Of a stretch of 9,638 nt of DNA, positions 1 through 6,443 are shown one piece after another; the first letter of the stretch is position 1; the number at the start of each line of letters is the position of its first letter. The position numbers and the translations under genes were made by a program. The stretch covers positions 1 to 9,638 of the forward strand of contig CAYGDM010000044.1 of NCBI GenBank assembly GCA_964348685.1, read 5' to 3'. Under the pieces are notes generated by a model. It had not been told where the DNA came from, made no database searches, and saw only the letters and a list, made by a program, of their open reading frames with translations. Origin of the DNA: DALYDP01 sp964348685 (GTDB lineage: Bacteria; Patescibacteriota; Gracilibacteria; Peribacterales; Peribacteraceae).

Positions 1-944
1 CGGCCAGTCGAGCCGCTGCGACCGATCTGCTGGCCTGGCGTTACGTCCTGGCCTTCTTCGACCGAGGTCGAGCTCAGGTGGCCGTATATCGAGTAGAGCG
101 TTTCGTCGGCGAGGCGGTGTTCGATGATCACATGCAGGCCCAAGCCCGACGTGTGGCGCTGCACCGACGACACGCGCCCGCCCGCGATGGCCATGACCGG
201 CGTGCCCTCCGGCACTTTCATGTCGATGCCCGCGTGGTCGCCTGTGAACTCGCCTTTATCGAGGTCGTAGCTGCCGAAGTAGCGCGTCGAGTAGAAGAGT
301 TTCGCCGTGAGAATCTTGATCGTTTCCGGATCATCGCGGGTCTTCATGAGTTCCGCCATCGGCGTCGTGAGTGTGTCCATATCATAGGCTGGGATCCGTA
401 CGAATTCCTCGCGGTCCATGTCGGCGTACGAACGTTCCCACTGTGCAGGCGTCTTCATCGCGCCCCAGTTGGGGGTGCGGCCGACGGGGAAGACTGCCCG
501 GTCGAATGCAGGGAATTCGGATAGTTCCACGAGCTGCGCCGAAGAAGTGCTGGAATTGGACGCAGATTCGCTCGATTCCGATGATGCCGACGAGTCTTCT
601 TTTGAAGACGCGGATGACGCCGGTTCCGATGACGCGCTTTCACTGGATACTTCAACGACCGGTGCGGGTGTTACAGGTTCTTCTGGGGCAGCCTCGCGGA
701 GGGGTTCAGGCACAGAGAATGACGATTCGATGGAGGATGATACGTACCGCGGAGCGGGGGATTCGTCGAGTTGGAAGGCGATCTGGCGTTCGAGGAAATG
801 GGCACGGAGCGGCGAGGGGCAGTAATGCCTCTGTTGCTCCGGAGGGAACACGACACCCAGGACGGATCCGACGACGATAGCACCGAGACCGACAAGTATC
901 GGCTGTTTCGCACGATCCCAGACCTTGTGTATGTGTGTATTCAT
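1..944 (-). CDS. Membrane-anchored M23 family metallopeptidase (partial, C-terminus beyond window)
   Basis: A peptidoglycan endopeptidase of the M23 (LytM/lysostaphin) family, expected to act outside the membrane on cell-wall cross-links. About 314 codons are visible with no stop; the 3' end lies beyond base 1. The order is a short cytoplasmic N-terminus, one hydrophobic helix (residues 16-33), a low-complexity Ser/Glu/Ala-rich spacer (about 99-134), a linker, and the peptidase domain. The zinc-site motif HxxxD is present as His237-Ala-Gly-Ile-Asp241, and the later catalytic His sits in YGHL (His289). The chain then runs through the typical GRSGSTG stretch, and the HLHF motif expected soon after is cut off. 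Family assignment rests on these motifs. The helix could be an uncleaved anchor or a signal peptide; no clear cleavage site or lipobox is seen. The ATG at 944-942 was chosen because a near-consensus promoter ends 8 nt before it. Divergent from the TrpR-like gene. Confidence 0.9.
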   Translation of the reverse strand, partial: MNTHIHKVWDRAKQPILVGLGAIVVGSVLGVVFPPEQQRHYCPSPLRAHFLERQIAFQLDESPAPRYVSSSIESSFSVPEPLREAAPEEPVTPAPVVEVSSESASSEPASSASSKEDSSASSESSESASNSSTSSAQLVELSEFPAFDRAVFPVGRTPNWGAMKTPAQWERSYADMDREEFVRIPAYDMDTLTTPMAELMKTRDDPETIKILTAKLFYSTRYFGSYDLDKGEFTGDHAGIDMKVPEGTPVMAIAGGRVSSVQRHTSGLGLHVIIEHRLADETLYSIYGHLSSTSVEEGQDVTPGQQIGRSGSTG

Positions 945-981
945 TTCTTATTATTATACTACAAAGTTGATTATTTAGCAA
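945..981 (-). promoter_or_regulatory. Sigma-70-type promoter of the M23 gene, nearly leaderless
   Basis: Reading the minus strand, a -35 element TTGCTA (981-976) and a perfect -10 element TATAAT (958-953) are separated by exactly 17 nt. Only 8 nt (952-945) lie between the -10 box and the ATG. Transcription should therefore begin within a few bases of the start codon, leaving no room for a Shine-Dalgarno sequence. The motif match is seen directly; the leaderless mRNA is inferred from the spacing. Confidence 0.72.
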
Positions 982-1008
982 TATTCATTCAAATCATACT
1001 AAGCGGAT

Positions 1009-1020
1009 AAAAGGCCTTTT
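1009..1020. promoter_or_regulatory. Perfect 12-bp palindrome, candidate operator
   Basis: AAAAGGCCTTTT reads identically on both strands. It lies in the divergent M23/TrpR-like intergenic region, 55 nt before the TrpR-like ATG and about 30 nt upstream of the M23 -35 box. A second imperfect inverted repeat (GCGT-6 nt-ACGC, 1021-1034) abuts it. The position next to a DNA-binding protein gene suggests an operator, possibly for autoregulation. The binding protein is not known and the sequence does not match the classical TrpR box. Confidence 0.35.
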
Positions 1021-1074
1021 GCGTCGTATTACGCTGGTACAGCAGCTGTTCCATCGGTAGGATGAGAAGCCACT

Positions 1075-1503
1075 ATGAAACGACGCTTCACCGAAGACGC
1101 CTGGCGCAAGGAACCGTGGTTCCAGAATCTGTGCGCTGCCATGCGCTCCTGCAAGACCGACGCCGATACGGCGAATTTTTTGCGCGATATCGGGACGCTG
1201 AGTGAGCTTCAAGCGTGGAGCGAGCGTCTCGAGGTCGCGCGATTGCTTGGCAAGGGCCATAGCTATCGTCAGATTTCAAAGGAAACGGGCGCCAGCACAA
1301 CGACCGTCACCCGCGTCGCGCATTTCCTCGAGAACGGCGAAGGCGGTTACCGGCAGGTGCTCAACGTACACCGGCATCATCGTTTGCTTCCGAGGCAGAA
1401 ACCGGATCAGGAACCGCCTGCTGCAGCCGCGACATCGAAGGAACCGTCGCCGACCGAGCCTGCTGCGCCGCAGCCAGTAACGGCATTACAAAAATACCTC
1501 TAA
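1075..1503 (+). CDS. TrpR-like DNA-binding protein, YerC/YecD family
   Basis: A 142-residue cytoplasmic transcriptional regulator with the all-helical fold of the Trp repressor superfamily, closest by eye to the YerC/YecD group found outside enterobacteria. The conserved core runs from about residue 15 to 97. It has the LRDIGTLSELQAWSERLEVARLL-type block (about 36-58), then a clear helix-turn-helix at 63-86 with Tyr64-Arg65-Gln66-Ile67 and a Thr-Thr-Thr-Val recognition-helix start (75-78). After residue 110 comes a Pro/Ala/Thr-rich tail of about 30 residues not typical of the roughly 100-residue family, probably disordered. Ligand and targets are not predictable; tryptophan binding should not be assumed. 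It may control the divergent M23 gene or itself through the palindrome at 1009-1020. The start has a weak GAGAAG 5 nt upstream and leaves the full domain intact. Confidence 0.88.
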   Translation: MKRRFTEDAWRKEPWFQNLCAAMRSCKTDADTANFLRDIGTLSELQAWSERLEVARLLGKGHSYRQISKETGASTTTVTRVAHFLENGEGGYRQVLNVHRHHRLLPRQKPDQEPPAAAATSKEPSPTEPAAPQPVTALQKYL

Positions 1504-1536
1504 AGACATAGAGCCCTGTGCAAAGCTAAAAAACCC

Positions 1537-1553
1537 GATCACAAAATATGATC
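1537..1553 (-). terminator. Weak hairpin plus T-run between convergent genes
   Basis: GATCA (1537-1541) and TGATC (1549-1553) form a 5-bp stem with a 7-nt loop. On the minus strand the hairpin is followed by GGG and six T residues (1533-1528). It overlaps the stop codon of the FMN reductase gene (1554-1552), so it could end the minus-strand lipid kinase/reductase unit. The stem is short and AT-rich, and three bases separate it from the T-run, so the call is tentative. The TrpR-like gene ends at 1503, making this the junction of converging transcripts. Confidence 0.3.
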
Positions 1554-2226
1554 AGAAAAATTTTCGCTGGATGGTTTGTCCGAGGCGATAGAAGCGGCGT
1601 TTCAACGTGATCATCAGGGGAAGGCGGCCTGTTTCGACGTGTCGTCGCACGAGAGCTGCAAAAGCGTTGCCCTGTGTTGTGAGCTTCAGAAGCGATTCCG
1701 GGCGTTGATCCACGACCAGGCCGAATCGTCCTTTGCCCGGTGTGCATCGCGGTTCAAAGTGCGTGCCTGCATGTGCTCCGCCGAAGTATTGGAGGGACAC
1801 TTTCACCGAGCTCATGGTTGTGCGGAGGAGCCCCTTCCAGGCAGGGGTGGGGGAGCCGCCCGTGTAGATCAGGTAGAACGGTATGTCGTTCCATTGTCCG
1901 CGCGTGCGGCGTTCCGCATCGAGACTGAATTCTCCGCAGCGGTCGATGAGGTTTTTGAGGTTTGCCGGGATGTCGAAGTTCCAAATCGGCGCGGCGAAGA
2001 CGAGTCCGTCCGCCGCTTCGATCTTTGCGCGTACAGCGGCGAAATCGGGCTCATCACGGAAGTCGGGGGCGTAGCACCGGATGTCGAAGTGGTCGATGGA
2101 GAGTGTACGTAAGAGCACTTTGTCCGTTTCGGCGCCCGCTGCAGCAGCGCCTGCGATGAACGCGTCGGCGAGGGTTTCGCTGTTGCTCGGGTCGCTCGTG
2201 CCGCCGACGATGACGAGGATCTTCAT
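1552..2226 (-). CDS. NADPH-dependent FMN reductase / flavodoxin-fold NAD(P)H oxidoreductase
   Basis: A 224-residue cytoplasmic flavoprotein of the flavodoxin-like NAD(P)H-dependent oxidoreductase group (FMN reductase / quinone reductase type). It transfers electrons from NAD(P)H through FMN to a quinone, flavin or other small acceptor; the acceptor cannot be read from sequence. The N-terminus is a beta strand (residues 2-7) followed by a GGTSDPSNSET phosphate-binding loop (8-18). The second flavin-contacting block is AAPIWNFDIPANLKNLIDR (78-96), with the usual Pro80/Trp82 and Pro87 pattern. A third strand and turn carry YTGGSPTPAW (about 121-130). The C-terminal 30 residues are rich in Arg, Lys and aromatics and might associate with the membrane. 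It starts 11 nt after the stop of the lipid kinase gene on the same strand, so the two are very likely co-transcribed. No Shine-Dalgarno sequence is visible. Confidence 0.85.
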   Translation of the reverse strand: MKILVIVGGTSDPSNSETLADAFIAGAAAAGAETDKVLLRTLSIDHFDIRCYAPDFRDEPDFAAVRAKIEAADGLVFAAPIWNFDIPANLKNLIDRCGEFSLDAERRTRGQWNDIPFYLIYTGGSPTPAWKGLLRTTMSSVKVSLQYFGGAHAGTHFEPRCTPGKGRFGLVVDQRPESLLKLTTQGNAFAALVRRHVETGRLPLMITLKRRFYRLGQTIQRKFF

Positions 2227-2237
2227 GCTGGCGCAGT

Positions 2238-3149
2238 CTACGCACTCGCGCCCGCCGCGTCGACCGGCTGTTGATGCACAACATTGAGCGCTCGCGGGAG
2301 CAATTCGATGTCGAGGTGCTTTCCTGGGTGCACGTCGCCGTCGATCTGCACGTACCTGCCTTTGCGTTGGCGGATCGAGACGCGCTTGCCGCGGAACGTG
2401 AGGAGACGCGGGATTTTATGGCGTGGCATGCGCACAAGGAAACCAATGCCCGTCCAGATAGTTTCCCATACCGTGCGCGGATTCAAGACGAACACGTCGA
2501 TCCAGCCGTCGTGCGCGGAGATGGATCGTTCGAGCGGCACGCCGATCACCCCGAATGCGTTCAGCGCTAACACGAGCTTCGCGACGACCTGGTGGCGCTC
2601 GCCGTCGACGATGATCGTGTATCGTCGTGCGATGTACGGGAGGAACGTGCGGAAGAAAGAAAGAGCGTACGCGAGCATGCCGAGGCGCCGCTTCATGTCG
2701 CGCGTCGCGCCCTGGATGAAGAGTGCGTCGTACCCCTGGCCGGCGCCGATGAGGCTGATGTGTTCGCGGTTCACGCGCAGGACGTCGATCGGGTCGCTCG
2801 GAGCGTTCAGCGCGAAGTCGACCGCCGTGCCGAGCGGGAAGAGGGGAATGCCCAGCGAGCCCGCGAGCATGTTGCCCGTCCCGTGCCCCAGGATCGCGAG
2901 CGGCGTACGGCTGCCTGCCGAGAGGAGTAGCTGTGCTATTTCGCGTACCGTTCCGTCGCCGCCGATTACGACGATGCGATCGAAGGGTTTTTGGACCGCT
3001 TCGCGCAGGGCGTCGCTCAATGTCGGCGTCGTTTCGATCCATTCGATCTCAGCGTCGTGTTTGTTGAAGGCGCTGCGGACGCGTTCGCGCGACGGTCGCA
3101 GTAGTCCCAAGCCAGAAACGGGGTTGTATACGACGAGGACGCGCTGCAT
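2238..3149 (-). CDS. Diacylglycerol kinase family lipid kinase (DgkB/YegS-like)
   Basis: A 303-residue lipid kinase of the DAGK catalytic-domain superfamily (DgkB, YegS, sphingosine kinase relatives). It phosphorylates a lipid alcohol such as diacylglycerol to phosphatidic acid with ATP, at the cytoplasmic membrane face. The N-terminus has the family start VVYNPVSG (6-13). The nucleotide-binding GGDGTVRE is at 63-70, and the second glycine loop GHGTGN at 88-93 is followed by Met94, where most family members have Asp (GTGND). The beta-sandwich domain carries HDGWIDVFVL (213-222) and IDGDV (269-273), the usual DGxxDV and DGE positions. Length fits a single-domain bacterial enzyme, and there is no membrane helix. 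It heads the minus-strand unit with the FMN reductase and diverges from the propeller-pgsA-carS-like operon, which supports a role in phospholipid synthesis or diacylglycerol recycling. The substrate is inferred. The start matches the conserved N-terminus. Confidence 0.9.
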   Translation of the reverse strand: MQRVLVVYNPVSGLGLLRPSRERVRSAFNKHDAEIEWIETTPTLSDALREAVQKPFDRIVVIGGDGTVREIAQLLLSAGSRTPLAILGHGTGNMLAGSLGIPLFPLGTAVDFALNAPSDPIDVLRVNREHISLIGAGQGYDALFIQGATRDMKRRLGMLAYALSFFRTFLPYIARRYTIIVDGERHQVVAKLVLALNAFGVIGVPLERSISAHDGWIDVFVLNPRTVWETIWTGIGFLVRMPRHKIPRLLTFRGKRVSIRQRKGRYVQIDGDVHPGKHLDIELLPRALNVVHQQPVDAAGASA

Positions 3150-3229
3150 GGATGCCCAGTGTACAGGATGAGCGATTTCGCCGTTTGTTGCCGGTAAATA
3201 TTGGCGTGGTCGTCCGTCAACTGAGGTGT
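3150..3229. promoter_or_regulatory. Divergent promoter region between lipid kinase and propeller operon
   Basis: About 80 bp separate the two divergent starts. For the lipid kinase (minus strand) a TACACT at 3163-3158 resembles a -10 box and lies 8 nt from the ATG, the same spacing as at the M23 gene, but no good -35 is found 16-18 nt before it. For the plus strand, an AT island TAAATATT (3195-3202) could serve as a -10 box with a leader of about 20 nt; its -35 is poor. The minus strand also has TTGACG (3220-3215), but only 14 nt from TATTTA. The individual boxes are tentative. Confidence 0.3.
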
Positions 3230-5818
3230 ATGCCGCATGCCAGCCTCCTCACTCCTATCGGCGCTGTTCGGTGGACCGCCGGCAAGAACTTGCGTGAACG
3301 CGTAAGCCAGCACATCGCGCCGTGGGCGTCGATGCGCGGCGATCACTGTAACCGCGGACGCATGCACGCGGCGCCCGAGATCCTGCCTGGTTTGCGGATC
3401 CGGCACTTCCGTACGGGCAACGCGGTGTTTTCTACGCCCGTGATCGGCGCTGACGAAACGCTCTACGTGGGATCCGCCGATCACACGTTCTACGCGTTCG
3501 ATCCGGTGAACGACCGCGAACGGTGGAGGTACGACGTCGGCGAGGTCGTCGATTCCGCGGCGACGATCGGGAAAGACGGAACGGTCTTCGTGCCGAGCGG
3601 CAACGGACTCTTCGCGTTCACCGCGGATGGGAAAAAGAAATGGCACCTGGATTTGCTGCGAGATGCCTCCCACTTCAGCCCGAGTACGATGTACTGGTGG
3701 GAAGGAAACGCGGTGGTGGGTCCTAACGGGTGGATCTACGCCGGGTGCGATGACTTCCATGTGTACGCGATGAATCCCGAAGGGGATATTCAGTGGAAAG
3801 CGCTGACGGGATGTTGCGTGTGGTCGTCGGCGTGTTTCGGCCCGGATAACACCTTATATATTTCATCGTTTGATTTTTGCGTCTATGCCATCGACATGCA
3901 GAGCGGCCGCGTGAAGTGGAAGCGGTCGATGAAGAACTTCGTCGCGTCATCGCCGATGCTGGCCCCAGACGGCACACTCTACGTCGGCAGCTTTGATGGG
4001 TCGTTGTACGCATTGGATGCCGCGAGTGGAGAGATTTCGTGGAGCATTCCGACCGGCGGGCCGATCTACGCTACGGCGGCAATGGCCGACGACGGATCTC
4101 TCTACGTCGGTTCGAGCGACGGAAATGTGTACTGCATCGATCCGACGACCCAGAGCGTTCGCTGGGCGTATGACACAGGCGATTGCGTGCGCGGAAGTGC
4201 GGCGATCGGTCTCGATCCCGAAGGGAAGCGATCGTTTCTCGTCTATGTCGGCAGCGGCAATGGCACGATCTACGCGTTCGAACCCGGCGGCACGGTTCGC
4301 TGGTCATACGACACGCTTCCCCTCGGTCCCGCGCGCGGAGGGCAGTACTGCAACATCAACGCAAGCATCGCGCTGGGGCGCCACGGCCTCGCGACGGCGT
4401 CCGCCAATGGCGACATCATCTATGTGCCGTACGACGTCGCGCAGACGCACTACGGTCACCCGGGCTTCACTGTCCATCCGCGCACGCAGTTCGTCCGCGA
4501 GGGGGCGCTGTTGTACCCCGTGTCGGTGGGTGGAGTGCTCGCAGCTGCTCCCGTGAACGGCCATGCGATCGAGGCGGATCCCGCCGATACTGTCTCGCTG
4601 AAACTCGTGCACCGTGAGGGTAATCGTACGCGGCCTGTCGAGATCGATGCGTCGTCGCTTCATGTAACGCTGCACAATGACACGTCCTACCGAGCGACTG
4701 TGAACTCCGATGGAACACACCTGCATCTCGTGCCCGGCGCTTCGGTGCCTGCCGGACGGCACACGGTCGATATCCGTGCGACGTATCGTAGCGACGGGAA
4801 GACTCATGAGTTCTCGTCGCCCTGCATCATCGACGTCCGTCCGGTCGATCGGCCCACCTCGGTCGAGGGATTGTCTTTTCGTATCGAGCAAATGTCGGTC
4901 TATGCTCCCGCGATCGTCGCCACGTTCGATCAGATCGGCATCGCGAGCGTGTGGATCGACGTGACGATCGCGCGGTTCGATCCCGTCACGGGGAATGTCG
5001 CTGCGTGGGGCGTGCAGAAGTTTGGCATCGGTCCGGACGGCGAACCCACCGCGGGCATTCCAGTGCCGCGGTCGTCGTTCTTCGCGTTCGGCGGAAGCTA
5101 TAAGAACGGCACGCTCATCCTCGAAGCCAAGGATTGCCGCTTCGAACTGACGGCATTCCCTGTGCCGCTCGATACGTTGCGTTTCACGGCATCGGTGACG
5201 GAGAGGGGGGTGATCGCGAGCTCTCTGCTTGCGCAGGTCGACACGCGCCGTGCCCTTCTTCACATGATCGTATCGTGGCTTCCGGTGCCGCGTCGTGGCG
5301 GTGGGGCGCGCCTGCGCGAGCGCATGCGGCAGCTGCGCGCATGGTTCCCGGACGATCGGCCGATCGACGGCGTGGCGAACCTCTGGCTCGTGGCCCGTCG
5401 CACGGTGCCGCAGTGGTTCTGGGCGGTCGTCGCCCGCGTGTGGCGCCCGTGGTCGATGATCGACGCCCGCGGACGGTTCGCCGGCGTCGGCACCTTCCTC
5501 GCGACGCCCGCGCCCGCTCCGTCGCACGGCGGCCTGCGCGTGGAGCGCTTCGTAGTGGAGAAGCGGCGTGTACGAGCTGCCTTCATCGCGGATCCGTCCT
5601 ATGACCGCGGTGACGCCTGTCCTGGCATCCTGCTCGTTGATCGTGATACTGGTCTGCCCGTCCCGTGTGATTATGCACTCCTCAGAATCGAACGCGACAA
5701 GCATAATGTTCCGACGAACGTCGTGCTCGATCTCCCCAATCTTCCGCACGGCTCGCACGTCGACGCCGTGCTCTTCGTTGATCTCGCCCTCCGCGCGACG
5801 ATTCCTCTGCTAGCATGA
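3230..5818 (+). CDS. Large PQQ-type beta-propeller repeat protein with C-terminal beta domains
   Basis: Product of 862 residues from the ATG at 3230. An in-frame ATG at 3152 would add 26 residues, but it lies 2 bp from the divergent gene and its codons are unlike the rest. Residues below count from 3230. A PWASMRGDHCNRGR lead-in (about 31-44) precedes roughly eight PQQ/BamB-like repeats (about 50-410), each of the form S-A-x-x-x-x-DGTLYVGS-x-DGxxYA-hD-x-x-G-x-x-x-W. An Ig-like beta region follows (about 430-540). Then come a beta domain (about 547-675), a basic Trp-rich stretch (about 685-745), and a second, similar beta domain (about 768-862). There is no signal peptide, lipobox or transmembrane helix, and several unpaired Cys lie in the propeller, so a cytoplasmic location is more likely than the usual periplasmic one. 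It ends 4 nt before pgsA. Function is unknown; PQQ binding or enzyme activity should not be assumed, as such propellers are often scaffolds. Confidence 0.82.
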   Translation: MPHASLLTPIGAVRWTAGKNLRERVSQHIAPWASMRGDHCNRGRMHAAPEILPGLRIRHFRTGNAVFSTPVIGADETLYVGSADHTFYAFDPVNDRERWRYDVGEVVDSAATIGKDGTVFVPSGNGLFAFTADGKKKWHLDLLRDASHFSPSTMYWWEGNAVVGPNGWIYAGCDDFHVYAMNPEGDIQWKALTGCCVWSSACFGPDNTLYISSFDFCVYAIDMQSGRVKWKRSMKNFVASSPMLAPDGTLYVGSFDGSLYALDAASGEISWSIPTGGPIYATAAMADDGSLYVGSSDGNVYCIDPTTQSVRWAYDTGDCVRGSAAIGLDPEGKRSFLVYVGSGNGTIYAFEPGGTVRWSYDTLPLGPARGGQYCNINASIALGRHGLATASANGDIIYVPYDVAQTHYGHPGFTVHPRTQFVREGALLYPVSVGGVLAAAPVNGHAIEADPADTVSLKLVHREGNRTRPVEIDASSLHVTLHNDTSYRATVNSDGTHLHLVPGASVPAGRHTVDIRATYRSDGKTHEFSSPCIIDVRPVDRPTSVEGLSFRIEQMSVYAPAIVATFDQIGIASVWIDVTIARFDPVTGNVAAWGVQKFGIGPDGEPTAGIPVPRSSFFAFGGSYKNGTLILEAKDCRFELTAFPVPLDTLRFTASVTERGVIASSLLAQVDTRRALLHMIVSWLPVPRRGGGARLRERMRQLRAWFPDDRPIDGVANLWLVARRTVPQWFWAVVARVWRPWSMIDARGRFAGVGTFLATPAPAPSHGGLRVERFVVEKRRVRAAFIADPSYDRGDACPGILLVDRDTGLPVPCDYALLRIERDKHNVPTNVVLDLPNLPHGSHVDAVLFVDLALRATIPLLA
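3419..4440 (+). repeat. Array of about eight PQQ/BamB-like propeller blades
   Basis: Tandem protein repeats of about 40 residues inside the propeller gene. Recognisable blade cores include LYVGSADHTFYAFDP, VFVPSGNGLFAF, IYAGCDDFHVYAMNP, LYISSFDFCVYAID, LYVGSFDGSLYALD, LYVGSSDGNVYCID and VYVGSGNGTIYAFEP, each followed by a Trp-containing strand. The last, weaker blade is ATASANGDIIYVPYD. Blade 2 carries an insertion of about 20 residues rich in aromatics (around 3660-3710). The count fits a closed eight-bladed ring, though the edges of blades 2, 3 and 8 are uncertain. Confidence 0.75.
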
Positions 5819-5822
5819 TGCC

Positions 5823-6443
5823 ATGAATTTCCCTCTTCTCCTCACCGCTTCCCGGTTAGTTCTCGCGATCGTGGTCGGCACGCTTCTCGTTCTCGAAGAT
5901 GCGATCCCGTTCCACGTCTCGATCGCCGCCGCATGCTTCATCGTCGCGTCGCTGACGGATTTCTTCGATGGGCGCCTCGCGCGGAAATGGAACCAGGCGA
6001 CGCCGCTCGGCGCGTTTCTCGATCCTCTCGCCGACAAACTGCTCGTCTACCTTGCGTTCATCTATCTCACGACCGTTCTCATCTATCCGGTGTGGTTGCT
6101 GCTCATTCTCTTCGGGCGCGACATGGCCGTCGACGGACTTCGTGCCTTCTCGGTCGGCAAGGGGGTCGCGATGCCCGCGAACCTCATCGGCAAATGGAAG
6201 TCGTTCCTGCAGATGGGATCGATCGCGCTTTTGCTGGCTCTCGTCTCGGTCACCGAAGTGCAGCGCCTGACGTCGTGGGGGAATGAGGCACTGACATGGG
6301 TGCTCACGTCGACAGGGTACGAAGTCGCATTCGGTGCTACATACTGGTTGATGCTCGCGGCCGCGGCCGTCGGCCTCGTGAGCATGGTCCAGTATTTCGT
6401 GGAATCCGCTCCGAAACTTTTCCGTTCATCCTCCCATGCGTGA
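5823..6443 (+). CDS. pgsA: CDP-diacylglycerol--glycerol-3-phosphate 3-phosphatidyltransferase
   Basis: A 206-residue integral membrane enzyme of the CDP-alcohol phosphatidyltransferase family. It displaces CMP from CDP-diacylglycerol with glycerol-3-phosphate to give phosphatidylglycerol phosphate, the committed step to phosphatidylglycerol and cardiolipin. The family signature D-x2-D-G-x2-A-R-x8-G-x3-D-x3-D is complete, with Asp46, Asp49, Gly50, Ala53, Arg54, Gly63, Asp67 and Asp71. These Asp residues bind the metal ion and the diphosphate. Several hydrophobic helices surround it (about 7-24, 32-46, 72-95, 145-160, 170-192). The order of the site near the N-terminus and the length are as in bacterial PgsA; other family members (phosphatidylserine or inositol-phosphate synthases) share the signature, so substrate choice is by overall resemblance. 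It starts 4 nt after the propeller gene and overlaps the next gene by 8 nt, which suggests translational coupling. Confidence 0.9.
   Translation: MNFPLLLTASRLVLAIVVGTLLVLEDAIPFHVSIAAACFIVASLTDFFDGRLARKWNQATPLGAFLDPLADKLLVYLAFIYLTTVLIYPVWLLLILFGRDMAVDGLRAFSVGKGVAMPANLIGKWKSFLQMGSIALLLALVSVTEVQRLTSWGNEALTWVLTSTGYEVAFGATYWLMLAAAAVGLVSMVQYFVESAPKLFRSSSHA

Noticed and set aside
2284..3171. Plus-strand open frame of 295 codons opposite the lipid kinase
   Set aside because: The minus-strand frame has GGDGT and the other DAGK motifs; the plus-strand product is Arg/Ser-rich with no domain.
3152..3229. Upstream start of the propeller gene at 3152
   Set aside because: It would lie 2 bp from the divergent lipid kinase start, leaving no promoter. 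Its codons (TTG, AGG, TGT, ATT, AAT) differ from the body of the gene. The ATG at 3230 is preferred, though its GAGG is too close to be a good ribosome site.
4304..5758. Long minus-strand open frame (484 codons) opposite the propeller gene
   Set aside because: The product is rich in Arg, His and Asp with no recognisable domain and lies wholly antisense to a gene with clear repeats; this is typical of a GC-rich shadow frame.
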